Shown: piece by piece, positions 9,359 through 18,180 of the stretch
Numbering within the stretch: position 1 is the stretch's first letter
How the letters are laid out: every line of letters begins with the position of its first letter
Assembly: GCA_017643495.1 (NCBI GenBank)
Contig: JAEPNK010000002.1
Coordinates: 372,001-436,000, forward strand
Direction: 5' to 3'
DNA: 64,000 nucleotides
From: Rhizobiaceae bacterium
Lineage (GTDB): Bacteria > Pseudomonadota > Alphaproteobacteria > Rhizobiales > Rhizobiaceae
Made by a program: the position numbers and the translations under genes
The notes under the pieces: generated by a model
Database searches by the model: none
The model's input: the letters and a program-made list of their open reading frames with translations, nothing else
What the model was told of the DNA's origin: nothing

Positions 9359-9799
9359 GTGGCAAATTTGGCCAGACATAATCTAGCCCGGTCTGGATTT
9401 GTTTTGCTGACATTCATGGCTTTGGCTGCATGCCAGACCGGTTCACCATCTGCCGATCTCTCCATCAATACAAAAAGTCCGCCACAGGATATTGTGACCA
9501 GTCTCGCCAAGGCCGCGCAGAAGTGCTGGTTCAAATCAGGCGATACCGCTTTCCGGGGCTACCGTCTTGCCGCCGAGGTGAATTCCTATGCAGGAAGACC
9601 CCGGTTTTTGCTGGTCCCCAAAAAGGACCCGTCAGGCCTGCCTTCACTGGTTGTGCAAGCTGAAGTGCGAGGGGACCAGGGCAGTGGAAAGTTCACAAAC
9701 GTCCAGACTTTCGGCCCTCTTCTCGCCAGTAATGAGGGAAGCCGGATCACGGGGGATATAAAGCGCTGGAGTAACGGCAGCGCTTCCTGCTCAGCCTGA
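9359..9799 (+). CDS. Putative lipoprotein of unknown function
   Basis: A 146-residue product starting with GTG directly after the purQ stop codon, with no bases between. The N-terminus is a lipoprotein signal: basic residues, a hydrophobic stretch and the lipobox LAAC with Cys25. The mature part has two further cysteines (Cys60 region, CWFKSGD, and one near the C-terminus, SASCSA) and an ordered beta-type middle (FRGYRLAAEVNSYAGRPRFLLV). I do not recognise a named family. Position after purQ suggests read-through transcription from the purine run; a link to purine synthesis is not implied. Confidence 0.78.
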   Translation: MANLARHNLARSGFVLLTFMALAACQTGSPSADLSINTKSPPQDIVTSLAKAAQKCWFKSGDTAFRGYRLAAEVNSYAGRPRFLLVPKKDPSGLPSLVVQAEVRGDQGSGKFTNVQTFGPLLASNEGSRITGDIKRWSNGSASCSA

Positions 9800-9843
9800 A
9801 TTTCCGTGGGATACCGGAACGGCGGAGGCAGTATGTGATCCGG

Positions 9844-10077
9844 CTATTCGAAAATACCTTTTCTCGATTCAGCAATCGCATCTTGCCTGCTGATACCGAT
9901 ATCCCTGAGCATATGGTCTTCCAGATCGCCAAGTGCCCTTCTGCTTCGTTGTTTGGCGAGATGTCCTTCAAACCAGTGTACTGCTCGCAATAAGGCACCC
10001 GGCCATCTTCTGAGCCTCAAAATCCGGCTGGACTGGGCCTTTCCAGTGATAATGTCATAATGATCGATGAGAGACAT
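9844..10077 (-). CDS. DUF1127 small protein
   Basis: A 77-residue basic protein whose second half is a DUF1127 domain: RSRRALGDLEDHMLRDIGIS followed by RQDA. DUF1127 proteins of alphaproteobacteria are small, arginine-rich and often linked to phosphate or stress adaptation and RNA turnover; the role here is not known. It is divergent from the MocR regulator gene, 90 bp away, so it is the natural candidate target of that regulator (inference). Confidence 0.86.
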   Translation of the reverse strand: MSLIDHYDIITGKAQSSRILRLRRWPGALLRAVHWFEGHLAKQRSRRALGDLEDHMLRDIGISRQDAIAESRKGIFE

Positions 10078-10117
10078 TGTATCGATTGAACCTATTTATA
10101 TATCATCTATTTCGTTA

Positions 10118-10159
10118 TTGACACTATGTATTGACATTATTGCATAGTCAAAATAATCA
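10118..10159 (+). promoter_or_regulatory. Candidate promoter and operator of the MocR gene
   Basis: The AT-rich 90-bp divergent spacer holds two TTGACA boxes (10118-10123 and 10131-10136) inside a near-direct repeat of TATTGACA-TAT. The second is 17 bp from a -10-like TAATCA (10154-10159). ACTATG (10123-10128) and CATAGT (10143-10148) form a perfect inverted repeat that overlaps the core promoter, as expected for an autoregulated operator. Transcription from this -10 would start almost at the ATG (10168). Confidence 0.45.
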
Positions 10160-10167
10160 TTGTCACC

Positions 10168-11595
10168 ATGACAAATTGGCTACCATCATTGGAAAAGAGC
10201 GGAAATCCGCTTTACATAGAACTTGCCGATGCCATTGAGCATGATATTGAATCCGGCAAATTGCCCCCTGGAACCAAATTACCCCCTCAACGCAACATAG
10301 CCTTTGACATTGGCGTTACGGTTGGGACCATCAGCCGGGGATACGCGCTTGCCAGGGAGAGAGGGCTTGTTTCGGGTGAAATTGGCAGGGGAACATACGT
10401 TCTTGACAAGGCAGGTGTGCTCGACAGAACCGGCACCATGCTGGCGCCTCATGCGGTTCTCTCCAAGCCGGGAACCAACAAGACAGCAAGACACGATGTC
10501 ATCAATTTCGGCTACGCCTCGGCAATGGATGTTGGTCAGGACACAACGATTGCCCACGTCGCAAGTGGCATTGCCGAAGGGCAGCCGAAAAAAGTCATGG
10601 ATTATATCCGGGACATTCCCGATAGCTGGACAGAAGCTGGCCGGAAATGGCTGTCAACCGGCGGCTGGACCCCGGACCACGAAACGGTAATTCCGACAAA
10701 TGGCGCCCACGCCGGCATCATGGCTGCAATTGTGTCAATCACCGCTCCCGGTGACAAGGTTGCCTTTGAAGGCCTCACCTATTGCTCGGTAGCCCGTAGC
10801 ACCGCCCTGCTTGGTCGCCGCATAGCAATTGCCGAGTTTGATGAAGCGGGCCTCATTCCAGAAGCATTTGAACGCCTGTGTGCCCAGCAGCACCCCAAGG
10901 TTCTTTATCTTATGCCAGCTGTGCAAAACCCCACACTGGCCCGCCTCTCAAGAGAGCGCCGCAAGGCAATCGGGGAAATCGCACACCGCTACAATGTCTG
11001 GATTATCGAGGACTTCATATACGGCCCCCTGGTTGATGATGATTGTGAGCCGATAGCACACTTTGCACCGGACAGGACTTTCCATGTTGGCGGACTTTCC
11101 AAGGCCGTGTCTGCAGGCATCCGGGCAGGCTGGATTGCATGCCCTCCCCGTTATGCAGCCCGAATTGCAAACGCACACAAGCTCATGTCAGGAGGCGGCT
11201 CATTCTGGCTCAAGGAAATGGCAAGCCAGATTGTCCTGAGTGGCGACGCAGACCGTGTCAGGCATGAAATCCGTCGCGAGACAGAAAAACGCTCGGCCCT
11301 TGCTCGAAAAGTGTTGGGTGACCACGACATCGTTTCTCGTGATTCACTGCCCTACATGTGGATCCGTCTCCCGGAGCCCTGGAATTCCGGCACATTCAAG
11401 AACACGCTTGCTGATCACAGGATACTGGTTTCCGACGAGGATGAATTCAAACCAACCCGCTCTGAACAGGTATTCCACGGCGTACGCGTGGGGTTCAGTT
11501 CGCCGCACTCGTGGCAGGAACTGGAAGCACCATTCAAGATCATTCGAAATCTGCTGGAAAGCGGAAATACGGGGTACGATGGCGGCTGCGAATAG
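10168..11595 (+). CDS. MocR-type GntR regulator with aminotransferase domain
   Basis: Cytoplasmic transcription factor, 475 residues. Residues 12-78 form a GntR winged helix (PLYIELADAIEHDIESGKLP, then LPPQRNIAFDIGVTVGTISR). The rest is a class I aminotransferase fold used as a ligand sensor, with Asn254 (QNPT), Asp282 (IIEDFIY), Tyr285 and the PLP lysine Lys312 (VGGLSKAVSAG). MocR proteins commonly control PLP-, amino-acid- or transport-related genes nearby; here the only divergent neighbour is a DUF1127 gene. No Shine-Dalgarno is seen before the ATG. It separates purQ from purL on the same strand. Confidence 0.94.
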   Translation: MTNWLPSLEKSGNPLYIELADAIEHDIESGKLPPGTKLPPQRNIAFDIGVTVGTISRGYALARERGLVSGEIGRGTYVLDKAGVLDRTGTMLAPHAVLSKPGTNKTARHDVINFGYASAMDVGQDTTIAHVASGIAEGQPKKVMDYIRDIPDSWTEAGRKWLSTGGWTPDHETVIPTNGAHAGIMAAIVSITAPGDKVAFEGLTYCSVARSTALLGRRIAIAEFDEAGLIPEAFERLCAQQHPKVLYLMPAVQNPTLARLSRERRKAIGEIAHRYNVWIIEDFIYGPLVDDDCEPIAHFAPDRTFHVGGLSKAVSAGIRAGWIACPPRYAARIANAHKLMSGGGSFWLKEMASQIVLSGDADRVRHEIRRETEKRSALARKVLGDHDIVSRDSLPYMWIRLPEPWNSGTFKNTLADHRILVSDEDEFKPTRSEQVFHGVRVGFSSPHSWQELEAPFKIIRNLLESGNTGYDGGCE

Positions 11596-11706
11596 CAATT
11601 GCAGAGCTGCTTGGTTCTCCCCATCATTTTGATTGCGGGGCTGTAAACCGGCGCAGGTTTGGCGTAAAACGTTCACAACCATCCTGAATCTGAACAGCTG
11701 GCTTAC

Positions 11707-13947
11707 ATGACTGTCGAAAACCAACGACCAATTACCGTAGAACTTGTAGATGAACACGGCATAAAGCCCGACGAATATGAGCGTATTCTCCAGCTGACCG
11801 GCCGCGAGCCCAGTTATACCGAACTGGGAATCTGGTCTGCCATGTGGAACGAGCACTGTTCCTACAAATCATCGAAAAAATGGCTGAAAACACTGCCGAC
11901 AACAGGCCCCCGCGTCATTTGCGGCCCCGGGGAAAATGCCGGTGTTGTCGACATCGGCAATGGCGAAGCTGTTATTTTCAAAATGGAAAGCCATAACCAC
12001 CCTTCCTACATTGAACCGTATCAGGGTGCCGCCACCGGTGTTGGCGGAATTCTCCGTGACGTTTTCACGATGGGAGCGCGCCCGATCGCTGCAATGAACG
12101 CACTGCGTTTCGGCTCACCTGATCATCCAAAAACCCGTCATCTTGTATCCGGCGTTGTGGCCGGTATTGGCGGTTACGGAAACTCGTTCGGTGTCCCGAC
12201 AGTTGGCGGAGAAGTGAACTTCCATAGCCGCTACAATGGCAACATTCTGGTCAATGCATTTGCAGCAGGCATCGCCAAACAGGATTCAATTTTTTATTCC
12301 GAAGCAAAAGGCGTAGGACTTCCAATAGTTTATCTTGGTGCAAAAACCGGCCGGGACGGGGTTGGTGGTGCCACCATGGCCTCAGCCGAATTTGGCGAAG
12401 ACATCGAAGAAAAACGCCCAACCGTTCAGGTCGGCGATCCATTTACCGAAAAATGTCTGCTGGAAGCTTGCCTTGAACTCATGCAGACAGGTGCTGTTAT
12501 CTCCATTCAGGACATGGGCGCAGCCGGGCTGACATGTTCTGCAGTTGAAATGGGAGCCAAGGGTGATCTTGGCGTCGAACTAGATCTTGACCGGGTTCCG
12601 GTACGCGAAGAAAACATGACGGCCTACGAAATGATGCTCTCCGAAAGCCAGGAGCGGATGCTCATGGTTCTGGAGCCAACAAAGGAAAAGGAAGCCGAGG
12701 CAATCTTCGTCAAATGGGGGCTCGACTTTGCTGTTGTCGGAAAGACAACGGATGATCTGAGATTCCGTGTTCTTCATCAGGGTGAAGAAGTTGCCAACCT
12801 GCCGATCAAGGAACTGGGTGACGAGGCCCCCGAATATGATCGCCCCTATATCGAGCCGGGCCGCCATTCCGGACTGGAACCTTCCGATGTCGAAGACACG
12901 GGCGATTACAATGCAGCGCTTCTCAAGATACTGGGGTCGCCCGACATGTGCTCTCGCGCATGGGTGTGGGAACAGTATGATACGCTCATCCAGTCCAACT
13001 CATTGCAAATTCCCGGGGGCGATGCGGGTGTTATTCGCCTCACCGATGAAAATGGGGACCCGACCGGACGCGCCCTCGCCTTCACCAGTGATGTAACCCC
13101 GCGTTATGTCGAAGCCGATCCGTTTGAGGGCGGCAAACAGGCTGTTGCAGAATGCTTCCGCAACCTGTGTGCCGTAGGTGCGGAGCCGCTCGCCACAACC
13201 GACAACCTCAATTTCGGCAATCCAGAAAAACCGGAAATCATGGGGCAGTTTGTTTTTGCCATTAACGGCATTGGTGAAGCAGTTTCTTCACTTTCCATGC
13301 CAATCGTTTCAGGCAATGTCTCCCTGTATAATGAAACCAATGGTCAAGCGATCCTGCCGACACCAACGATTGCCGCCGTCGGCCTGATCGAGGAAACCGA
13401 CAAGATGGCGAAGGTCTTGGGTGCTAATGAAGGCGACGTGGTCTTCCTGATCGGGACAGAAGCAAACCATCTGGGCCAGTCACTGTATCTGCGCGAATGC
13501 CTGGGAATCGAGGACGGCCCCCCTCCTCCGGTTGACCTTATGACAGAACGAATGCGTGGCGAGTTTGTGCGGGCAGCAATTGGCTCCGGTGAAATAACAT
13601 CCTGCCACGATGTTTCTGATGGCGGGTTGGCAATCGCCTTGGCTGAAATGTGCCTTGCAAACAACCTTGGCATGACGATTGATCTGGCTAGCGAAACACC
13701 ACATGCAAGCCTGTTTGGTGAAGACCAGTCCCGATACATCATGACTATGCAAGAAAGCTACGCCAACATGTTTGCCGCAAATGCAGAGGGCTCGGGAGTT
13801 TTCTTCAGCCGGCTTGGAACGGTGGGAGGCGACAGCTTGACCATCGGCAAATACGTGTCACTATCAGTGCAGGAAATGCGCGCAACTCATGAAGCATGGT
13901 TTCCTGAATATATGGAGCGAAGACCGGCGGTCGAGGCAGCGCAGTAA
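11707..13947 (+). CDS. purL: FGAM synthase large subunit PurL
   Basis: ATP-dependent amidation of FGAR to FGAM using ammonia from PurQ. At 746 residues it is the short bacterial form without the fused glutaminase. Motifs include [20 protein letters not shown] near residues 38-57, [36 protein letters not shown], the mid-protein QDMGAAGL and, in the second half, [10 protein letters not shown] and a [11 protein letters not shown] segment. All are typical of AIR-synthase-fold PurL. bolA follows 17 bp after the stop. Confidence 0.97.
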   Translation: MTVENQRPITVELVDEHGIKPDEYERILQLTGREPSYTELGIWSAMWNEHCSYKSSKKWLKTLPTTGPRVICGPGENAGVVDIGNGEAVIFKMESHNHPSYIEPYQGAATGVGGILRDVFTMGARPIAAMNALRFGSPDHPKTRHLVSGVVAGIGGYGNSFGVPTVGGEVNFHSRYNGNILVNAFAAGIAKQDSIFYSEAKGVGLPIVYLGAKTGRDGVGGATMASAEFGEDIEEKRPTVQVGDPFTEKCLLEACLELMQTGAVISIQDMGAAGLTCSAVEMGAKGDLGVELDLDRVPVREENMTAYEMMLSESQERMLMVLEPTKEKEAEAIFVKWGLDFAVVGKTTDDLRFRVLHQGEEVANLPIKELGDEAPEYDRPYIEPGRHSGLEPSDVEDTGDYNAALLKILGSPDMCSRAWVWEQYDTLIQSNSLQIPGGDAGVIRLTDENGDPTGRALAFTSDVTPRYVEADPFEGGKQAVAECFRNLCAVGAEPLATTDNLNFGNPEKPEIMGQFVFAINGIGEAVSSLSMPIVSGNVSLYNETNGQAILPTPTIAAVGLIEETDKMAKVLGANEGDVVFLIGTEANHLGQSLYLRECLGIEDGPPPPVDLMTERMRGEFVRAAIGSGEITSCHDVSDGGLAIALAEMCLANNLGMTIDLASETPHASLFGEDQSRYIMTMQESYANMFAANAEGSGVFFSRLGTVGGDSLTIGKYVSLSVQEMRATHEAWFPEYMERRPAVEAAQ

Positions 13948-13964
13948 CAAGGAGAAATCCATCC

Positions 13965-14198
13965 ATGCCAATGGCGGCAAGCGATATTGAACAAATGATC
14001 AAGGAAGCAATTCCTGATGCCAAGGTAACCATTCGCGACCTTGCAGGAGACGGCGACCATTACGCCGCAGAAGTGGTTTCCGAAAGTTTTCGTGGTATTC
14101 CACGCGTCAAGCAGCACCAGATGGTCTATGAAGCATTGAAGGGAAACATGGGCGGCGTACTCCATGCCCTTGCCCTTCAAACAAGTGCTCCCGAATAG
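13965..14198 (+). CDS. BolA/IbaG-family protein
   Basis: A 77-residue BolA-fold protein with the invariant FRG and HQMVY pattern: SESFRGIPRVKQHQMVYEAL (residues 43-62). BolA proteins pair with CGFS monothiol glutaredoxins to form [2Fe-2S] complexes in iron-sulfur trafficking. Its probable partner grxD lies 640 bp downstream, a conserved arrangement after purL in this bacterial group. The Shine-Dalgarno AAGGAG (13949-13954) precedes ATG 13965; a second Met two codons on is possible. Confidence 0.93.
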   Translation: MPMAASDIEQMIKEAIPDAKVTIRDLAGDGDHYAAEVVSESFRGIPRVKQHQMVYEALKGNMGGVLHALALQTSAPE

Positions 14199-14231
14199 AC
14201 GGCACTCATCTGCCAACCGGAGTATCGGATC

Positions 14232-14363
14232 ATGTCAAAACCGTCTGGTCTTGAAAAAATTCCGCCAATAATGAAAAAGCCGTTCTGGACCGACACATTC
14301 TTCTGGTGGGGTGTTGTGGCTGCGGTATTCTGGCTCGCAGTTGTCTACTGGATTGCCAGCTAA
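14232..14363 (+). CDS. Small tryptophan-rich single-span membrane peptide
   Basis: A 43-residue frame between bolA and the DUF1428 gene. It starts with ATG 14232 after CGGAG (14219-14223), has a polar, Pro/Lys-containing first half (KPSGLEKIPPIMKKPFW) and a membrane span over residues 23-42 (FFWWGVVAAVFWLAVVYWI). The Lys-Lys before the helix suggests the N-terminus stays in the cytoplasm. No family is recognised. Coding is supported by the ribosome site, same-strand position 33 bp after bolA and the clean amphipathic-to-hydrophobic pattern. Confidence 0.6.
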   Translation: MSKPSGLEKIPPIMKKPFWTDTFFWWGVVAAVFWLAVVYWIAS

Positions 14364-14369
14364 ACAGCC

Positions 14370-14720
14370 TCACTTTTCCAGTATCATTTCAAAGCCACCA
14401 AAGATCATGCGTTTGCCGTCGAACGGCATTTCCATGGCCTCGCTGCTCCGCATGTCTTCCATCGATTTGGCCATGCCTTCATTTCGGGCCTCTTTTGAAG
14501 GCCATTCAATCCAGGAAAAACATACGGTTTCATCTTCACCGCATTTGACTGCCATCGGAAAGGATGTGACTTCGCCTGCCGGCACCTCGTCTCCCCAGCA
14601 ATCAACCACCCGTATGGCACCATTTTTCTTGAATATATCAGCCATTTGCGAAGAATGATCGATGTACTTTTGTCGGTTGCTCGTTGGAACGGCGAACACA
14701 ACTCCATCAACATAGGCCAT
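14370..14720 (-). CDS. DUF1428 family protein
   Basis: A 116-residue cytoplasmic protein of the DUF1428 (ferredoxin-like, dimeric alpha-beta barrel) family. Signature segments are MAYVDGVVFAVPTSNRQKY at the start, RVVDCWGDEVPAGEVTSFP in the middle and MPFDGKRMIFGGFE close to the C-terminus. Biochemical function of the family is unknown. The start has the leader GAATTCAAGGAGAAACC-type ribosome site on the minus strand (AAGGAGAAACC before the ATG). It lies on the opposite strand between the small membrane peptide and grxD. Confidence 0.92.
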   Translation of the reverse strand: MAYVDGVVFAVPTSNRQKYIDHSSQMADIFKKNGAIRVVDCWGDEVPAGEVTSFPMAVKCGEDETVCFSWIEWPSKEARNEGMAKSMEDMRSSEAMEMPFDGKRMIFGGFEMILEK

Positions 14721-14836
14721 TGGTTTCTCCTTGAATCCTCTGCCATAGTGTTTATGTCTGGAGACAGATTGCTATGATTGCCACTCGTTGGCAACACGGG
14801 CCACAATCCTGATCCGCATAAACAAGGTGTATATCC

Positions 14837-15178
14837 ATGAGCGCAGCAAACGAATTCATCGACAGCGAAGTCAAATCAAACGACATGGTGCTGTTCATGA
14901 AAGGAACGCCGGACTTTCCCCAATGCGGGTTTTCCGGCCAAGTCGTTCAGATACTGAATTATCTGGGCGTAGACTACAAAGGCGTGAACGTACTGACCGA
15001 TGACGATATCCGGCAGGGTGTCAAAGACTATTCGAACTGGCCAACCGTGCCCCAGCTTTATGTGAAGGGTGAATTTGTTGGCGGGTGCGACATTGTCAGG
15101 GAAATGTTCCAGGCCGGTGAATTGCAAACCTTTCTCACAGAAAAGGGCATTGTTCAGCACGGTCGTGCCCAAGCCTGA
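14837..15178 (+). CDS. grxD: CGFS monothiol glutaredoxin (Grx4 family)
   Basis: Cytoplasmic [2Fe-2S] carrier glutaredoxin. The 113-residue product has the Grx4 pattern [16 protein letters not shown] with Cys30, [19 protein letters not shown] and a C-terminal helix. The CGFS site binds a cluster with glutathione and usually works with a BolA partner, found 0.6 kb upstream. A strong bidirectional terminator follows. Confidence 0.96.
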   Translation: MSAANEFIDSEVKSNDMVLFMKGTPDFPQCGFSGQVVQILNYLGVDYKGVNVLTDDDIRQGVKDYSNWPTVPQLYVKGEFVGGCDIVREMFQAGELQTFLTEKGIVQHGRAQA

Positions 15179-15203
15179 TTGGCAGTTTGGAAATTCAAAA
15201 TGA

Positions 15204-15231
15204 AAAAGGCCCGCCATCTGGCGGGCCTTTT
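15204..15231. terminator. Bidirectional terminator between grxD and the OmpA gene
   Basis: A 12-bp perfect stem (AAAAGGCCCGCC at 15204-15215, GGCGGGCCTTTT at 15220-15231) with a four-base loop. T-runs flank it on both strands, so it can end transcription from grxD (+) and from the OmpA-family gene (-). Confidence 0.92.
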
Positions 15232-15255
15232 GTTTGTCTGGGTCAATTTCTGCCA

Positions 15256-17163
15256 TTACTGGTTGCTTGCAGCAAGCAGTGGCGAGATATTGCGGATTGT
15301 CACCCGGCGGTTTGCAGCAGAAGGGCCTTCTGTCTGAACCTTGAGATATTCCTCGCCGTACCCCTGGATGACCAGGTTTTCCGGTGGAACATCATACGCA
15401 TCCGAAAGAATTCGGCCAACAGCCTCTGCCCTGCGGTCCGACAACGTCAGGTTGGACAGGTCCGAACCAACCGCATCGGTATGACCTTCAATGAAGAACA
15501 CGGCACTCGGGTCCTGATCAATCACATCCAGCATGGCACCGGCAACGTCACCGAGATAGGCGACTTGTGATTCACTCACATATGCCGAACCGGTAGCAAA
15601 ATTGATGGTATCAAGATCAACCCGTCTTACCTTGGCGCGAAGCCGTTCATTTTCACGAATTTCACGCAGTGTATAGCGGTCTTCCGTAACTTCGACCGGA
15701 TCAGCAACAAGTGTGTCATAAAACAGGCGCCTGTCTGCACGTCGTGCAGAAACAATGTAGCGTTCCCGTGGAATGTCGACACGGATCGGATCAAGGCGGC
15801 GATCGTAATTGATACGCTCACGGCGATTGTCATCGCGGAAATCGTAAAGCACTACACGCTGTCCGTCAGGATATTCCTTGACCCGACGCAGAACATAGCC
15901 GCCTGCATCGCGTACGGTATAAACAGTAACACCATTAGGCCTTTCAATGATTTCACGGGTTCTGCCACGTCCCAGGTCTTCATAGGTCACACGTGCTTCA
16001 GGTGAACGGAACAACGAGCTGTCATCACGCTGGATGTAATAGCCGTCGTCACGCTGAATCACCAATACATCGCCTTCGTCAGCAGCAACACGACCGCCAA
16101 GTTGGGGGATGACTGCACCAACAACAGCTCCAACGGCTGCCGCACCGATCAGTTCACGTCGGCGTTCACGCGCTTCATCGCGACGCTTTTTCTCGGCTGC
16201 TTTAAGTGCCTTTTGTTGCTGCGGCGTAATCTGGTCCGGAACAACAACTACCTGTTCTTTCTCGGCCTTTTCAATCTGCTGTTCGGCAGATTCAGGCGCG
16301 ATGTCTTTTGGCTTTTCGGCCTCTGCGGAAACACTGGCGGGTTCTTTTGCCTCTTCTTCGGCTTGTTGTGCAGCTTCTTGCTCACTCACTTCAGCCGGTT
16401 GATCACCAGACGCCTGTTCAGGTGACTGTTCGCCTTCTGTGGTTTCTGTCTGTTCGGCATTTGCTTCACCGGCCTCTTTGCGTTTGGCAGCACGCTCTTC
16501 CTTGCGTTTCTGCTTTCTTTCAGCCTTGCGCTGTTCCCGCTTTTCAGCCTTCGTTTGTGCAGGTTGCTGTTCGGCAGATTCAGACTTTGTCTCCTGCTCC
16601 ACAGCGCCATCATTTGCAGACGCTTCACTATCCTGATTTGTCTCTGCAGGTTCTGTAGCAGGTTGCGCCTGTTGTTCAGGCTTGGCTTCAGGTTCGGCGT
16701 CTGCCGCAGGCTGTGCCTGCTGTTCGGGTTGGGTCTGTTCACCGCCCTGCTCAGGTTGGGATTGTTCTGCAGACTGCGGTTCCGGAGCTGGCTCAGGTTT
16801 AGGTTGCGCAGCAGGTTCAGGTTGCTTTTCCTGTTGAGCCTGTTCCTGTTCTTGAGCCTGCTGTGCAGCTTCCTTGGCAGCTTTTTGTGCAGCCTGTTGC
16901 TCCGCTTGCTGTTGCTGGGCAGCTTGCTCAGCCGCTTTCTGGGCTTCCTCGGAAGCCTGACGCGCTTGTTCTTCCGCCTGCTTTTGTGCTTGCTCGGAAG
17001 CCTCACGTGCCTCGTCTGCTATCTGTTTCTGCTTTTCCACCTGCGCAGGGGCATCAGCAGATTGAGCACTGGCCGGCATGACCTGCACCATCGAAGAAGT
17101 AGCGATTGCAAGCGCACCTATAAGTGCTACTGGCGACGCCGTATTTCTGAGAAAATAAAGCAT
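15256..17163 (-). CDS. OmpA-family envelope protein with long low-complexity region
   Basis: Exported 635-residue protein. Residues 1-33 are a signal peptide (PASA before the cut). Residues about 34-335 are extremely rich in Ala, Gln and Glu with Lys/Pro, in runs such as EQAQKQAEEQ that predict coiled coil or disorder. A basic segment with a glycine-zipper helix (IGAAAVGAVVGAVIP) follows, then an Arg/Asp/Tyr-rich region, and from about residue 520 a C-terminal OmpA peptidoglycan-binding domain (FATGSAYV, FIEGHTDAVGSD, LSDRRAEAV, GYGEEY, NRRVTI). It probably ties the outer envelope to the cell wall. The region is common in Hyphomicrobiales OmpA-like proteins but is long here. Confidence 0.92.
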   Translation of the reverse strand: MLYFLRNTASPVALIGALAIATSSMVQVMPASAQSADAPAQVEKQKQIADEAREASEQAQKQAEEQARQASEEAQKAAEQAAQQQQAEQQAAQKAAKEAAQQAQEQEQAQQEKQPEPAAQPKPEPAPEPQSAEQSQPEQGGEQTQPEQQAQPAADAEPEAKPEQQAQPATEPAETNQDSEASANDGAVEQETKSESAEQQPAQTKAEKREQRKAERKQKRKEERAAKRKEAGEANAEQTETTEGEQSPEQASGDQPAEVSEQEAAQQAEEEAKEPASVSAEAEKPKDIAPESAEQQIEKAEKEQVVVVPDQITPQQQKALKAAEKKRRDEARERRRELIGAAAVGAVVGAVIPQLGGRVAADEGDVLVIQRDDGYYIQRDDSSLFRSPEARVTYEDLGRGRTREIIERPNGVTVYTVRDAGGYVLRRVKEYPDGQRVVLYDFRDDNRRERINYDRRLDPIRVDIPRERYIVSARRADRRLFYDTLVADPVEVTEDRYTLREIRENERLRAKVRRVDLDTINFATGSAYVSESQVAYLGDVAGAMLDVIDQDPSAVFFIEGHTDAVGSDLSNLTLSDRRAEAVGRILSDAYDVPPENLVIQGYGEEYLKVQTEGPSAANRRVTIRNISPLLAASNQ

Positions 17164-17272
17164 GAAATTATTGCCCTCGAAATTGATTTACATTCACCGG
17201 TTACAAACGTTCATGGATAAAAAGCGTTCCCGGTAGGAATATGATCATTTCGAGGCAAAACAATGCCCGGCT

Positions 17273-18073
17273 TCAGGACTGGGGAAACGCCCAAGCATCC
17301 ATGGCCAGAAAATCGAATGTAAAGGATTCATGCAGTTTTATTGGCTTCACGGCATTTCCGGCAGCGCCCATTGCCACAAAGATCGGTAACAGATGTTCAT
17401 CTGTAGGGTGGTTTTCTGCTGCATAAGGCGCATTCGACCGGTAATTCAGCAGGCTGGCCGTGTCAAACTCTATGAGTTTGGTGTCAAACCACTCCAGAAA
17501 TTCGTCAACCATTTGTTTCATGCTGGATACAAGAGCCGGATCTTTTCCGCCTCCAAACAGCACGTGAAGGTTATGGGTAATATTGCCGGTTCCGACAATC
17601 GCGATATTTTCATCGGCAAGAGAAGCCAATGCTTGTCCAATTGCAAAATGGTAGTCCGGCCCCTGCTGTGGATCGATTGAAAGCTGTACAACCGGTATGT
17701 CAGCATCAGGCCAGGCTAGTGAGAGCGGTACCCAGGTTCCATGATCATATCCCCGCTTTGCAAGCCGCCCTACAGTTATTCCCGCATCTTCCAGCAAACC
17801 TGCAGCACGCTCTGCCAGGCCTGGCTCGCCAGGCGCAGGATAAACAAACCTGCCGAGTTCCGGTTCAAACCCCCTGAAATCATAAATCATGCCCGGTGCC
17901 GGATCTGTCACAATGACAGCACCAGTAGTCTCAAAATGTGCAGAGCAGGCGATAATCGCACTTGGTCGGGGAAATTCGTTCGCTAGCCCTTTCATGAACT
18001 CACGAACCGGACTCGGGTGCAACCCCATGTTTGGAGCCCCGTGCGAGAGAAAAAGAGGAGGAAACCGGTTCAT
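17273..18073 (-). CDS. LigB/DODA-type extradiol dioxygenase
   Basis: Class III ring-opening dioxygenase family of the DODA/YgiD kind, 266 residues. It opens with PPLFLSHGAPN and has candidate metal or active-site histidines His11 (SHGAP), His46 (SAHFET), His111 (YDHGTWVPL) and His167/His170 (NITHNLH), plus the closing HESFTFDFLAMDAW. Family members bind Zn(II) or Fe(II) and cleave catechol-type substrates such as DOPA; the substrate here is unknown. It sits alone on the minus strand. Confidence 0.92.
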   Translation of the reverse strand: MNRFPPLFLSHGAPNMGLHPSPVREFMKGLANEFPRPSAIIACSAHFETTGAVIVTDPAPGMIYDFRGFEPELGRFVYPAPGEPGLAERAAGLLEDAGITVGRLAKRGYDHGTWVPLSLAWPDADIPVVQLSIDPQQGPDYHFAIGQALASLADENIAIVGTGNITHNLHVLFGGGKDPALVSSMKQMVDEFLEWFDTKLIEFDTASLLNYRSNAPYAAENHPTDEHLLPIFVAMGAAGNAVKPIKLHESFTFDFLAMDAWAFPQS

Positions 18074-18180
18074 GTCACGATCCTTTCAACTTCGGAAAGA
18101 ATCTAGTGCCTAGAAGCCTTCGCCAGTAGACCGCACCTGCTTGACAGACCGTTCACCAATGCCAGCGAGCGGGATACGAG

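Noticed and set aside
11344-11856. Minus-strand open frame of 170 codons across the MocR end and purL start
   Set aside because: It lies antisense to two well-supported genes and shows no recognisable motif.
16600-17060. Repeated short motifs that might look like a CRISPR or satellite array
   Set aside because: Repeat units are irregular, in frame and explained by codons for Ala, Gln and Glu; no constant spacer length.
16386-17220. Long Leu/Arg-rich open frames on both strands across the OmpA gene
   Set aside because: They are by-products of the Ala/Gln/Glu codon repeats of the real gene; composition is unnatural and no ribosome site is seen.
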